A DNA stretch of 27,735 nt, taken from contig JAFKAC010000286.1 of the NCBI GenBank assembly GCA_025766275.1, positions 1-27,735 of the forward strand. Reading direction: 5' to 3'. Position numbers and translations under genes: made by a program. Each line of letters opens with the position of its first letter. Position 1 is the first letter of the stretch. The stretch comes from Lactarius indigo (taxonomy: Eukaryota > Basidiomycota > Agaricomycetes > Russulales > Russulaceae). Below the pieces are notes generated by a model, which was not told the DNA's origin, did not search any database, and saw only the letters and a list, made by a program, of their open reading frames with translations. Of the stretch, positions 11,049-20,589 are shown one piece after another.

Positions 11049-11074
11049 CCGGACCGTGAGAACCGTGCGGAAAG
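11049..11074 (-). repeat. MULE right terminal inverted repeat
   Basis: CCGGACCGTGAGAACCGTGC followed by GGAAAG is the inverted counterpart of 6240-6265. The hAT intron acceptor CTCTTTTTAG follows 17 bp downstream. Confidence 0.8.
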
Positions 11075-11091
11075 TACCTAACTCTTTTTAG

Positions 11092-12424
11092 ATGCTTTGC
11101 CCATATTGTAAATCTTGCATGCAAGGCAATGCTTGAGGAAGCAGTTGAACTTGGTTTTGACCAAGTTAAAAGGCTTCAGCAAATTATTGTTTATGTGAGC
11201 CTTTCCTTTTTTTTTTTTCTTTTTCTTTCTGTTTTTTCTTCTTTTCCCTTCTTTTTTTTCGAGTTTTTTTGTCTTTTTGTCTTTTTGTCTTTTTTTCTTT
11301 TTCTTTTTCTTTTTCTTTTTCTTTTTCTTTTTCTTTTTCTTTTTCTTTTTCTTTTTCTTTTTCTTTTTCTTTTTCTTTTTCTTTTTCTTTTTCTTTTTCT
11401 TTTTCTTTTTCTCTTTTCTTTTTTCTTTTTCCGAGTTTTTTCTTTCTTTTTTTTCTAACTTATTTATAATAGATCCGCAACTCATCACGAAGGTGTGATA
11501 TATTTTCTGCAATTGCAAAGGAGTCAAATGTGCCTCCTTTGCAATTAATCCTTGATGTGGAGACCAGGTGGTCCTCTGCCTATTTAATGATCAAGAGGGC
11601 ATTTATTTTGAGAGAGGTATGTTTTATACCATTTAATAAATTCTAATGCTAACTTTGAGTTAGGCAATTGATAGGTTTGCTCAGGAGGGAGGGCCAGACC
11701 CATTAGATGAGGAAGATTGGAGGGTCCTTGGGGGACTTCAGAGAATTCTTCAGGTGTGCAGACATTTTCTCTCTCTGATTGTGTATTAATTAATTTATTA
11801 GATTCCCTTCTGGTATCAGCAATCACTTTCTTATGAGAAGACACCAACACTTTGTGGCACAGTTGCTGCATTTGAGGGTTTTTTAAAAACCCTGAATGAC
11901 TTGGCAAATACCTTGGAGACTGAGAGACAGGATATTGGTCTTATTATTGGAAAAGCTTCAGAGAAGATAGTTCCATATTCTATCCAGGCCCTTGACCTTC
12001 CAGTATATCAGCTTTCAATGGGTGAGTGGCTGTCTTAATATTCTGCATAATTTCTCATCTCATGTGAACAGTTCTTAACCCTTTGACAAAGCTTGAATGG
12101 TTCAAGCAACACTACCAATCAAATGTTTCTGAAGCAGTAAAGCGCCACCTCCTTGATGCAGTGAGTGCTTTTAATTTTATCATGCTACTCTAAAACTAAA
12201 ATTCTAAGTAGCTCAGACCATTGTACACACCATCTAGAGCCCCTACTAGATCAACTGTACCCCCTCCACCCACTGAACCATTTGGTGGCATGCAGGCCAC
12301 TTTGGCAAACCTTGGTATTGGCCCAATGCCTGTCTACAGACCACAGGCAAATACCTTAGAAGGTGAAGTTGATGACTATCTAGCAGCCCCAGTCAAATAT
12401 GCCAATATTCTTGAGTTCTGGCAG
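11092..12424 (+). pseudogene. hAT transposase, exons 8-13 (catalytic domain, second part)
   Basis: The gene resumes in phase with exon 7. Exons are 11092-11194, 11473-11616, 11664-11753, 11802-12021, 12072-12160 and 12212-12424, with GT-AG introns. Exon 8 begins with CFAHIVNLACKAML, the hAT C-x2-H motif. Exon 9 contains ILDVETRWSSAYLMIKRA with the conserved Arg-Trp. Exon 11 has CGTVAAFEGFLKTL, where the third catalytic Glu is expected (about 11874). Exon 13 ends with EGEVDDYLAAPVKYANILEF, the lead into the dimerization domain. All six exons are open and in phase. The last exon is at 20164, beyond the chromovirus. Confidence 0.85.
11265..11420 (+). repeat. TTTTTC hexanucleotide microsatellite in hAT intron 8
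   Basis: More than 15 units of CTTTTT lie between about 11292 and 11412, with imperfect T/C tracts on both sides. The array expands intron 8 of the hAT gene to 278 nt (11195-11472). Poly-Phe, Phe/Ser and poly-Lys frames through it are artefacts. Confidence 0.9.
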
Positions 12425-12432
12425 GTGTGTAG

Positions 12433-12910
12433 TGTTACGCTCCACCGGCGTTAGTCCGACTTGGACTCGTGATAGGCGTAATCGACTTAGCGGGGACTAG
12501 GCGAATGGGGACTTCGTATCAACCCAACGCAAGCTGAACAAGGGCACGCTTGGCACACTTTGCAGCAAAGATGAAGAAGTACTATCCCTTGGCGGATAGT
12601 AGTGGAAGTACTCTTAGCTCGAGGCTAAGGCAAACAGGAGGTGAGTCAAGTGGTGGATTGAAGAAGACCAAGATGGGGTTCTTGGTTTTCTAAAGTGACT
12701 ACTTATACAGATACATGTGGGCTTTAAAGCGCTGCTGGAACAATAAGAAACCAGTAGCGTAACTAGCTCGAACCCTAGTACAGCTATCCTAGGAATGAGT
12801 CATACACGAGCCACAATCACATGTGTACTACTTATGCTGACTGATACGATGTAAGTGTCCATGACTAATACTGAGTCGGTCCGTAGTCATAACCGGTTGT
12901 GATCATAACA
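12433..12910 (-). repeat. Chromovirus 3' LTR (478 bp)
   Basis: Bounded by TGTTACGC and CATAACA, that is, TG...CA ends with inverted TGTTA/TAACA. It differs from the 5' LTR at eight substitutions, all within CpG/TpG/CpA dinucleotides, plus one 1-bp and one 4-bp indel near 12695-12710. The self-priming 11-mer is at 12664-12674 and a TATAAG (sense) at 12702-12707. Confidence 0.92.
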
Positions 12911-12924
12911 TTACCCCCTTTTCA
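12911..12924 (-). other. Polypurine tract of the chromovirus
   Basis: In sense orientation the sequence is TGAAAAGGGGGTAA immediately before the 3' LTR. It would prime plus-strand DNA synthesis. The TGA at its start is in frame with the final open stretch of pol, so the coding region appears to run right up to the tract. Confidence 0.85.
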
Positions 12925-13773
12925 GATGCGAGGCCCACCTCGCATGAAAGCCGACAACGGCCAGTCCTTCTGCACCTCTTCGATTCGCCAAAAGGTGTTA
13001 GCCCTCTCCAACCTATAGATGGAGTCCAACTTATCCTGCGTAACATTCGCCAATTGGAGCCTGATCTCCCTCATGCGCGTTAACAACCAGTCCTCATGAA
13101 ACGCGGCTGCCCGATAGTGGTGAATCTCGGCGGCAAGGGATTCATCCCCTATCTTTTCAAGGGCGTGGTCGGTGGTGTTCCCTTCTTTGATCATGATGAG
13201 GTCTTCATGGGCGATGAAGGCTCGGTCATTGTGGGGGCGATGTGGCTTGGCGTACAGAGGTTGGCCATAGACGTATGGCGAGCCACTCACCAACCCTAGC
13301 ACGAATGGGTTGCTGCACATGACCACCTGCACATGGTCAGTGTTCACAACTCATCCTCCGGGGAGTGTGACCTTGAAGGGAATTGAATTGGGTCCCCTAT
13401 TGCGCCGGAACCCTTCTGGCGCCATAAGGGAGGCGGGATCGTCTTCGGGAGATCTGGGCTCGTGGGGCGCCACTCAGAAGACTCGGATGTCTCCCCTGTA
13501 CATGGGGTCTCCGTTGGTGTAGACGATATAAGGGGTGGCATTGGGATCGTCAGTGTGGCCTTGTGTTCTGAGGAAAGAGTGTCTTGCCGGGTATTGATTG
13601 CTATCGTCATAGATAGTGTTATTGTCCTCCAATATTTCTGCCTCGCCTTCCTCACCTTTCTTTGCATCTCCGCCAGGTGTAACTGTTCGTCCTGCCACTT
13701 GCGTGCTGTCTCCTTCCACTGCATCTCCCATGCTCGGAGCGATTGCGCGCTCGTCAACGCTTGGGAGAGCCGC
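12922..13773 (-). pseudogene. C-terminal extension of chromovirus pol
   Basis: Coding-like sequence continues for about 400 codons past the chromodomain to the polypurine tract. One open frame (14048-13344, 234 codons without a stop) overlaps the end of the integrase frame. It contains a charged helical stretch (RAWEMQWKETARKWQDEQLH, about 13730). A second open frame (13347-12922, 141 codons) is in the integrase frame and holds another helical stretch (RMREIRLQLANVTQDKLDSI). The most likely reading is one tail joined across one or two frameshifts near 13785 and 13345. I recognise no domain in it. Confidence 0.5.
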
Positions 13774-15325
13774 TCAAAGGGCGGTGAGTTCTTCAGCGGT
13801 GATGGGGGTGGTGTTGAACTGCTGACCAGTATCGGGGTCGATGAGATTGTAAGTGGGGGTGGTGTTGTCGGTGAGGACCCCTCTGGTAGGTAAGGGGAAG
13901 CGTCTCTGGACAGTGTCCCACTCTTGCTGGGTGATAAGCCCCTCTTCGTTGGGGACATCTTCAGGAGCTCTGAAGGTGTGTAGCGCATTACGGGCCACTG
14001 CACCCCTGGCAAGGTGTTTGATGAGCGTGGGGTTCGGTGTGAAGGCATTGGTAGTTGGGGTAGTCATGAGAGGATGGAGGTCAGGAGTGGGGAATGGAGA
14101 CTTAGCACAACATCGCGTGGCCCTTATATGCACTTCTTGGTCGGGGTTCGAAGTTTTGAAGTCCCGAATGGCTTGGTCAGCAAAGACGTCATCCTTATCG
14201 ACCCACTGATTGTCCGAGTCTGGGTAGCCCTTCCATTTGACAAGGTACTGGAGCCGACATCTTCTGCTGAATTGCTGAGAGTCTAGAATCTTCTCGACCT
14301 CATATTCTTCTTCGTTATCTACCAAATCCGGTGGTGGGTGCTGGTAGTTTGGTCCGTGCGTGGGTGTCTCGTGATAAGGTGTGAGAAGATCTATGTGGAA
14401 GATGTCATGGATGCTCCACTGCGTGGGAAGTTCGAGGCGATAATTGACAGGGGACATCACCTGGATGACCTTAAATGGCCCATGCCGTTTTGCAGCTAAT
14501 TTTGTGGTTGGCTGATGTGTACGTAGGTGGTGACCTTCAAGCCACACAAGGTCCCCTTCGTTGAACTTGGGCGTATCTTTGTGTTTGACCCATGACTTCT
14601 GTGCCCTGAACATACAGGAGAAGGCACGCTGCCGTGCCTGTTTGAACTGATCTAGTCTTAACGACACCTGTGGGATAGGGGATGGCCTATCGGTCCAATC
14701 AGTGTGAGGGTTGAATCCTGATAAGAGGAAGAAGGGGGACTCCCGCGTGGTTTCGTTCGGCCAATTGTTGTGCATGAATTCTGCCATAGGCAGATAACAA
14801 ACCCAGTCGTCTTGCCATTCATTTACCCAGAAACAGAGGTATTGTTCCAGCCATTGGTTTGTTCGTTCTGATTGGCCGTCGGTTCTGGGATGGTAAGCAG
14901 TTGAAATGTTTTGGCTGATGCCAAGAATTTTGCATATCTCCCTCATGAACTTTGATGTGAAGCGGGGGTCTCGATCGCTGATAACGCGATAATGCGCGAG
15001 GGGAGCCCAAATCGTGGGAAGACGTGAGAGACGTACAGGGCAGCCATTCCTTCGGCAGTTACTTCTTCATTGCAAGGAATGAAAACAGCGGCTTTGGTGC
15101 AATCATGATCTGTTATCGTCAGGATGGAATTGTAGCTGCAGGAGACAGGGAGTTTGGTAATGAAGTCCACTGCGATAGTCTCAAACAGCAGAGCTTCTGG
15201 CTTGGGATAGATGGGTTGCAGAGGCGCTTGGATGGGGCGGAGATTGACCTTGTGTCATTGGCATTCCGCGCACCCTTTTACGTAATCCGTGACATCGTTT
15301 TCATCTGTGGCCACCAGTAATGTCA
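13774..15325 (-). pseudogene. Integrase and chromodomain of the chromovirus
   Basis: The N-terminal His residues of the zinc-binding domain (HHDSPVYGHPG) lie in the preceding segment and its CAEC pair lies near 15260. The core Asp is in VDFITKLP (about 15165), and the Glu is in STAYHPRTDGQSERTNQWLE (about 14870). A KRHGPFKVI segment and a chromodomain (14161-14310: YEVEKILDSQ, YLVKWKGYP, NQW) follow. The chromodomain cage aromatics (Tyr, Trp, Tyr) are present. Such chromodomains are known to steer integration toward particular chromatin. TGA stops at 15323 and 15255, a frameshift near 15290, and an 8-bp tandem duplication at 14981-14996 (ATAACGCG/ATAATGCG) break the frame. Confidence 0.85.
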
Positions 15326-17112
15326 CTCTGTCAGTTGGAGGGTGCGTTTAATGCCTGGATGACCATATACAGGAGAGTCGTGGTGTGCTGCGATGATGGT
15401 GCGTTTGTCATGGATGCCACCGGTGACCACTCGACATCCGTCTTTATACCATGTCCCCTCAATGTCTTTTAGTTTATGCGCGTCAACCCAAGGCTTCAAC
15501 TTAGCTGTGTCTTGTTCATAAATGGGGTGTTCAGGAGTCATTTCTACTGGTAGAATCTCTGGTCTCTTGTGGGGATTTCGTGGTTCTTCCAGGATGTTGG
15601 CGTGTGTAAAGACGCTCTCTGGTAGTACTGTTATCCCTTTGTTGTCATGTTCTCCCTGGTCGTAGTCTGGTCTTCGCGACAGTGCGTCGGTGCGCCCGTT
15701 GGAAGTTCCTTTGATCTGATGAATTTCAAAGTTGTACTCAGAAAGTTTGAGTACTTCCCGGGCAACGCGTTGGCTAATCTTCTGCGGCAACTTCCAGTAT
15801 TGTAGGTTAAGATGGTCGGAGAAGACCTTGATCTTGTGGGGGGAGCCTGCTAAGAGAGGCCTCCAATGGCGGAAAGCTTTGACAATTGCCAGGAGTTTGA
15901 GGTCGTAGATGTCATAATTCCGTTCTGCTTCGTTGAGGGTGGATGAGTAATAACCAATGGGGTGTCGTTTGCCATCTCCTTGTGCTGAAGGAGGACCGCC
16001 CCAGTTGCAAAACCTGAGGCGTCAACCTCTAATTCAAATTGTTGGGTGAGATTGGGATGCGCTAGGACGGGTTCACTGGTGACGAGGGCATTGAGGTCTT
16101 GAAATGCCTTTTCTTCTTCGGATCCCCAATGCCATTCGATGTCTTTTCGTGTGAGTTTGTTGAGTGGTCGTGCCTTGGTTGCGAAACCTCGTATAAAAGG
16201 TCGATAAAAATTGCAAAATCCAAGAAAAGAGCGGATGTCCTTAACTTTGGTTGGCATAGGCCAGTCCTTAATGCCGGAAATTTTGACAGGGTCCATGTGT
16301 GTCACCCCCTTTTCAAGGATTACCCCCAGGTAATCCATGCGTGGGGAGTGGAAGAGGCATTTTTCGAGTTTGTAATAGAGGTTGTGCTCCGCTGATACGC
16401 GGAGGACGTCTTTGACTGCTTCAATGTGATCGCTTAGTGAATGTTTGAGTCCAGTGGTGATGCCAATGTCATCCATGTAGACTCTGATAACCGTCCCACG
16501 TGCTTCATGTTTTGCCATGATATCCCTAAATATGAAGTTCATCATGGTCTGGAATGTGGCAGGGGAGTTGGTTAGGCCGAAAAACATCACCGTAGGCTCA
16601 AAAAGTCCGTATCGTGTTTTGAACGCCGCTTTCTCTTCATCTCCTTCCTTGATGCGCATGTTGTTATACCCCCACCTGACGTCAAGTTTAGTGTAAATAT
16701 GGGCATTGCTCAGATCCGTGATGAGGTTGGAAATGAGAGGGAGGGGGTATTGATTGCGAATGGTGACTGCGTTGATCTTCCAGTAGTCCTGCACCGGCCG
16801 TAGTTTTCCATCCTTCTTTTTGATGAAGAAGAAAGACGACGCATACGGGGATTTGGAGGGCCTTATATACCCCTTCTTTAGCTGTTCGTCTATCCATTCC
16901 CGTAACTTCTTGTCTTCCTCTTGAGTCATTGGGTATATTTTACAGTCGATGGCATCAGCTGTCCCTGGTTTGAATTCGATCACATGATCCCAGGGTCTAC
17001 TGGGAGGAAACCTGTCTGACGCTTCTTCACTGAAGAGACGTTCAAATTCTCGATATTCGGGGGGTAACTCAGCTTTAGTGACATATTGGTGGGCAGCGAT
17101 AGCGAGGTCCAT
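15326..17112 (-). pseudogene. Reverse transcriptase and RNase H of the chromovirus
   Basis: The frame from 17112 to 15850 holds a Ty3/Gypsy reverse transcriptase with KLDVRWGYNNMRI, GLTNSPATFQTMMNFIF, the catalytic VYMDDIG (residues 211-217 of this frame) and FLGFCNFYRPFI. RNase H starts with FELEVDASGFATG. A frameshift near 15990 moves it to the frame containing GYYSSTLNEAERNYDIYDLK, which continues to the linker and the HHDSPVYGHPG start of integrase. VQDYWKIN has Trp where this family normally has Arg, and the TGG codon would come from CGG by a single CpG transition. The catalytic Asp pair is intact. Confidence 0.9.
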
Positions 17113-17119
17113 GGCTGTT

Positions 17120-17640
17120 GCCCTGATTCAACAGTCTTCTTCAAATTGTTGTCGTTGTTCGTCGGTAATGACACAGGAGTGTACAATTTTGTACTCATCG
17201 TCCTGTACTGAGGATGCTGCCACTACGGGTGTAATTCGTTCGATGCGGGGTTTACGGACCGGATGACAATGGGGAGCATTGCTTCGTGTATGGCTGCTTG
17301 CGACCATTTGATGTGAGGGTCGTATATGGCGAGCCATGGGTATCCTAATACGATGTCTTCGTCCCCTATGTCCGTGATGAGGAAGCGTATTTCCTTATTA
17401 ATTCCTTTAGTTTGCACATCCACATCAACTAGTGGGTGATACGCCCCGACTTGTTTTCGGTATTATCGATATTCCATATCTTCTTTGGGACATCTAATGG
17501 TTTGGTCCAAACCCCATCCTTTTGATGAAGGAGGGTCTCATGAAGCAATGGGTTGCTCCTGAGTCGACTAATGCTCGTATGTCGGCCATTGCGTAACTGT
17601 GTGAACGATACTGAACTCTCATTGAACGAGTAGCGAGTCA
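17120..17640 (-). pseudogene. Aspartic protease region of the chromovirus
   Basis: The active-site motif ALVDSGATHCFM is read near 17542-17574. The second conserved block, FLITDIGDEDIVLGYPWL, lies at about 17330-17385. The two are in different frames, with shifts near 17506, 17440 and 17265. The segment then leads to the start of the reverse transcriptase frame through DEYKIVHSCVITDEQRQQFE. The order matches the gag-PR-RT layout of Ty3/Gypsy elements. Precise limits are uncertain because of the frameshifts. Confidence 0.8.
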
Positions 17641-17685
17641 TGATTACACTGTTACAATTGACTGCCCTTACCCAGGCCGATGGGT

Positions 17686-19670
17686 TCAGGCGTCCTGAAA
17701 ATCCTCCTTCTTCCACAACTGTTGGAGGATAATATCTTTGACGTCGTCCGATTCTCCTGCTACTCCATTAAGCCAGTCACTGGCGCGCTGTTGAGGGGGT
17801 ACTTCTTGAACCGCCCTGGTAGCGACTTCAGGTTCTTGTTGATGGTAGTCAGTATCAATATACCGACTAGTGGATGCTTGGGACTGATAATCCCTTCGTG
17901 GCTGTCTGCAATCTTGGGCCATGTGTCCGTCCTTTCCACAATTGTAACAAGTGACTGGCCTTGGGTTATTACGTCCTCCTCCTCTTTGTAGGAACCCTCC
18001 TCGAGGTCGATATGGGGGGTGAGGAGCAAGTATGTCTTCTGCTCCTGTTAATGCCCCCTAATGCGATCTGCGGACGTGTCCATCGCATTTGGGTCTTGTG
18101 GGAGGTTCCTGGGTTGCCAGGAGCTTCTTGGTGGTCCTTGTCAAGGGCGTTGTCGTTGCGCTTGCGATCTTTCTTGCTTCTGTGGCGCTCCCTTGTTGAG
18201 CATGGCTTTGAGATGCATATATTGTTGCTGGCAGGTAGTGGCTGCCTCTTTCCACTCGCGATAGTTTTGTGGGGAGTTGAGGGTGTATACTTTGGAGTAC
18301 AAGTCAGTGGGTAGTCCACTTGCGAATAGGTCAAGTGTCTGGGGGTCATCAAGCCGGTAATGTGCATGTCACACTAGCTGTTTGAATTGAGTGCAATACT
18401 CATCTAGATTACCCCCAATCATTTTGAGCCCCTTTCTTAATTCGTATTGGGTTTGTTCTTGTTCCATTGTGTTTCTGAAGCGCTGCATGAAGCTCCACGT
18501 AACTTCGTTCCACAGTCCTTCGCTTGTTTGGGGTATCCCTGCTTGTACTTGACCATTAAGCCAGGTGAGCATTGCTAACACCCATTTGCTGACGTTGACA
18601 CCCTTGATGTATGATAGAAAGAGGAGGGCTCGTCGGTATGGTGTGGCCATGATGCCTTCGTCTGCATTCATGCCCCAGTAAACGTGCCATTGAGTGAGAA
18701 ACGCTTCGACTTTCGCGCGTTCCCCATCGAATACTGTGGGTGCTTCGCCAGCTAGTTTACTATTTGGAGGGGGAACAACAGGACCTGCACCTGGTAATCC
18801 TCCTCCTGGTGGTCCTCCTGGGAATCCTCCGGGGAATCCTCCAAATCTGGGTCCTCTGGGTGGGGGTCCCTCTCCTGGTAAGTCGCCAGGGGGTCCTCTT
18901 CCACCACTAGGAGGATCAGCTATGTCCAGCCCAATGGCACGATGAATTGCTACGTTGTCGTCAGTCATTCGGTGACCGGTGTATGGGTTGATGGGAGCCA
19001 AATTGGCTCGTGATTCTTCCGCGATGCATCTTTGCTCTTCTAGGGCTATTTGATCCCTTGCTTCAGTGGTAAGCTGTACTTCCTCTTGCGTGATGGTGGC
19101 AGTTGCCATTGCGACTGCTGGGCTGTGAATATGGATTACTTCTGGTTCGGGCTGGTGGATAGTTAGGGACTCAGTTCGTTGTATGATGTGGTCGCCAATA
19201 GCTCCTAGGCTAGCTTCTTCTGCCAGCGTAGTTCCTCGGCTTGGTGATTGTTGACTTTTGGAAGCTTCCTCTCCACTGATTCCTTCGTCAGTATGCTCTT
19301 GTGCTTGTCCGTCAATAGGACTGTAATCTGCGCGGCTGTTGAGTTCTTGTGCGTCAATGTCACAGCTGTAATTCCTTTCTGCTGGTCGTACAATATCCCA
19401 GCGGTGATCTATAGGATTCCAAGTAACCTCGGTCCAACAAAGGTGTTCGAAATTGAACTCAACGGGTCGAAAACGGTTTGGACCGTTGAACTCCACAAAG
19501 TACCCAGTATCCTCTCCTTGTTCTCTCCACTGGGCCGCTCCTAAGAATCTTGTTGGTACGTTGCGGTCTCCTCGTCGTTCAATATGATAGGGACGGAAAG
19601 ACGTCCACTGATCTCTGGTTGAGTACGCCACGATGAGGATCTTGGTCTTAATGTTACACTCCACCGGCAT
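17686..19670 (-). pseudogene. gag of the chromovirus, with CCHC zinc knuckle
   Basis: The frame from 19670 encodes an N-terminal region, a Gly/Pro-rich linker (about 18770-18910) and a capsid-like domain (FDGERAKVEAFLTQWHVYWG to GGNLDEYCTQFKQLV). It ends at a TGA (18369-18371), continues in frame as HAHYRLDDPQTLDLFASGLP, and meets a second TGA at 18141-18143. After a one-base shift near 18055 come an Arg/Gly-rich stretch and the zinc knuckle CYNCGKDGHMAQDC (about 17905-17946), with an end at 17686. The only ATG available for this frame, at 19670, lies inside the 5' LTR and is absent from the other LTR. The frame also reads through the primer-binding site. Confidence 0.85.
19639..19649 (-). 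other. Self-complementary primer-binding site of the chromovirus
   Basis: In sense orientation, AAGACCAAGAT follows the 5' LTR after two bases (TT). It is exactly complementary to ATCTTGGTCTT in the sense LTR (plus-strand copies at 19883-19893 and 12664-12674), and the match ends sharply at both sides. In Tf1 and related elements the 5' end of the mRNA folds back onto such an 11-nt site to prime reverse transcription. No tRNA primer match is evident. Confidence 0.85.
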
Positions 19671-20124
19671 TAGTCCGACTTGGACTCGTGATAGGCGTAA
19701 TCGACTTAGCGGGGACTAGGCGAATGGGGACTTCGTATCAACCCAACACAAGCTGAACAAGGGCATGCTTGGCACACTTTGCAGCAAAGATGAAGAAGTA
19801 CTATCCCTTGGCGGATAGTAGTGGAAGTACTCTTAGCTCGAGGCTAAGGCAAACAGGAGGTGAGTCAAGTGGTGGATTGAAGAAGACCAAGATGGGGTTC
19901 TTGGTTTTCTAAACGACTACTTATATACATGCGGGCTTTAAAGCGCCGCTGGAACAATAAGAAACCAGTAGCGTAACTAGCTCGAACCCTAGTACAGCTA
20001 TCCTAGGAATGAGTCATACACGAGCCACAATCACATGTGTACTACTTATGCTGACTGATACGATGTAAGTGTCCATGACTAATACTGAGTCGGTCCGTAG
20101 TCATAACCGGTTGTGATCGTAACA
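19652..20124 (-). repeat. Chromovirus 5' LTR (473 bp)
   Basis: Bounded by TGTTACAC and CGTAACA and followed by the TGTAG target duplication. It is about 98% identical to 12433-12910. It contains the promoter elements listed separately and the ATG at 19668-19670 that opens gag. Confidence 0.92.
19893..19927 (-). promoter_or_regulatory. TATA box and predicted transcription start in the 5' LTR
   Basis: In sense orientation TATATAAG (19927 down to 19920) lies 32-34 nt upstream of ATCTTGGTCTT, which begins at 19893. If the self-priming model holds, the mRNA must start at or next to 19893, and the TATA spacing independently predicts the same position. The R-U5 segment would then be 242 nt. Confidence 0.75.
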
Positions 20125-20163
20125 TGTAGAATGGTTCATTTTGTTAGGGAGTACTGACAGTAG

Positions 20164-20484
20164 TTGGAATGGCAGGAACACCAGAAAAAGTGGCCAACAC
20201 TCTTCAAGCTTGCCATGGACTTACTCCCCATTCAAGCCACTTCAGTCCCATGTGAGCGTGTCTTCTCAGCAAGCAAGGAGACAGCTAGAGCCAGGAGGAA
20301 CCGCCTTAAGCCAGGCAGCATGGAAGCCATACAGATACTCAAGTTTCAGGCAAAGTATAAAAGGGAACTCAATTTTACTGAAGGGCTTGGAGAGAAGGAT
20401 GAAATGGAAGAGCTGGAGGGAATGGAGGCAGTCAGACCAGTTGAGGACTTGAGGGCTTATATCAGGGGCATTAGTGAGCAGTAG
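20164..20484 (+). pseudogene. hAT transposase, exon 14 (C-terminal dimerization domain)
   Basis: The exon starts after the acceptor CAGTAG and continues in phase from exon 13. It encodes WQEHQKKWPTLFKLAMDLLP followed by ATSVPCERVFSASKETARAR and a helical tail ending at the stop at 20482-20484. This is the hAT C-terminal dimerization domain. The exon itself is intact. It is separated from exon 13 only by intron sequence and the chromovirus. Confidence 0.9.
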
Positions 20485-20589
20485 TTTAAGAGAAATTTAT
20501 TTGCAACAAGGCTATATACATGTATTTGTACCTAGGAATGAACTACATAAAAGTAGGGGACCTGTGTGACTCACCTGGGGTGGCCAGAG

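Larger units (their letters stand above)
6240..11074 (+). mobile_element. MULE (Mutator-like element), about 4.8 kb
   Basis: The ends are inverted repeats of 26 bp with two mismatches: 6240-6265 reads CTTTTCGCACGGATCTCACG then GTCCGG, and 11049-11074 is its counterpart. The repeats enclose one intact plus-strand Mutator-type transposase gene (6498-9253) and about 1.8 kb of 3' noncoding sequence. The element sits in intron 7 of the hAT transposase. The donor is at 6186, and the exon 8 acceptor lies at 11090-11091, 17 bp beyond the right end. The gene has an open frame and many CpG dinucleotides, unlike the decayed chromovirus nearby. Confidence 0.85.
12433..20124 (-). mobile_element. Ty3/Gypsy chromovirus (7.7 kb, minus strand), decayed
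   Basis: The element has two LTRs (12433-12910 and 19652-20124), TGTAG target duplications (12428-12432 and 20125-20129), a polypurine tract, and a primer-binding site complementary to its own LTR. Minus-strand gag, protease, RT-RNase H, integrase and chromodomain occur in the Ty3/Gypsy order. It is inserted in intron 13 of the hAT transposase (donor 12425, acceptor 20163). All coding parts carry frameshifts or TGA stops, so it is not autonomous. The self-priming layout and chromodomain point to the Tf1/sushi side of the chromoviruses. Confidence 0.92.

Noticed and set aside
11078..11527. Lys-rich minus-strand frame and Phe-rich plus-strand frames
   Set aside because: They run through the TTTTTC microsatellite inside a hAT intron.
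13462..14286. Plus-strand frames over the 3' part of pol
   Set aside because: They are antisense shadows of the integrase, chromodomain and tail, whose minus-strand motifs are clear.
18694..18945. Plus-strand frame with Gly/Pro repeats
   Set aside because: It is the antisense of the Gly/Pro-rich linker of the chromovirus gag.
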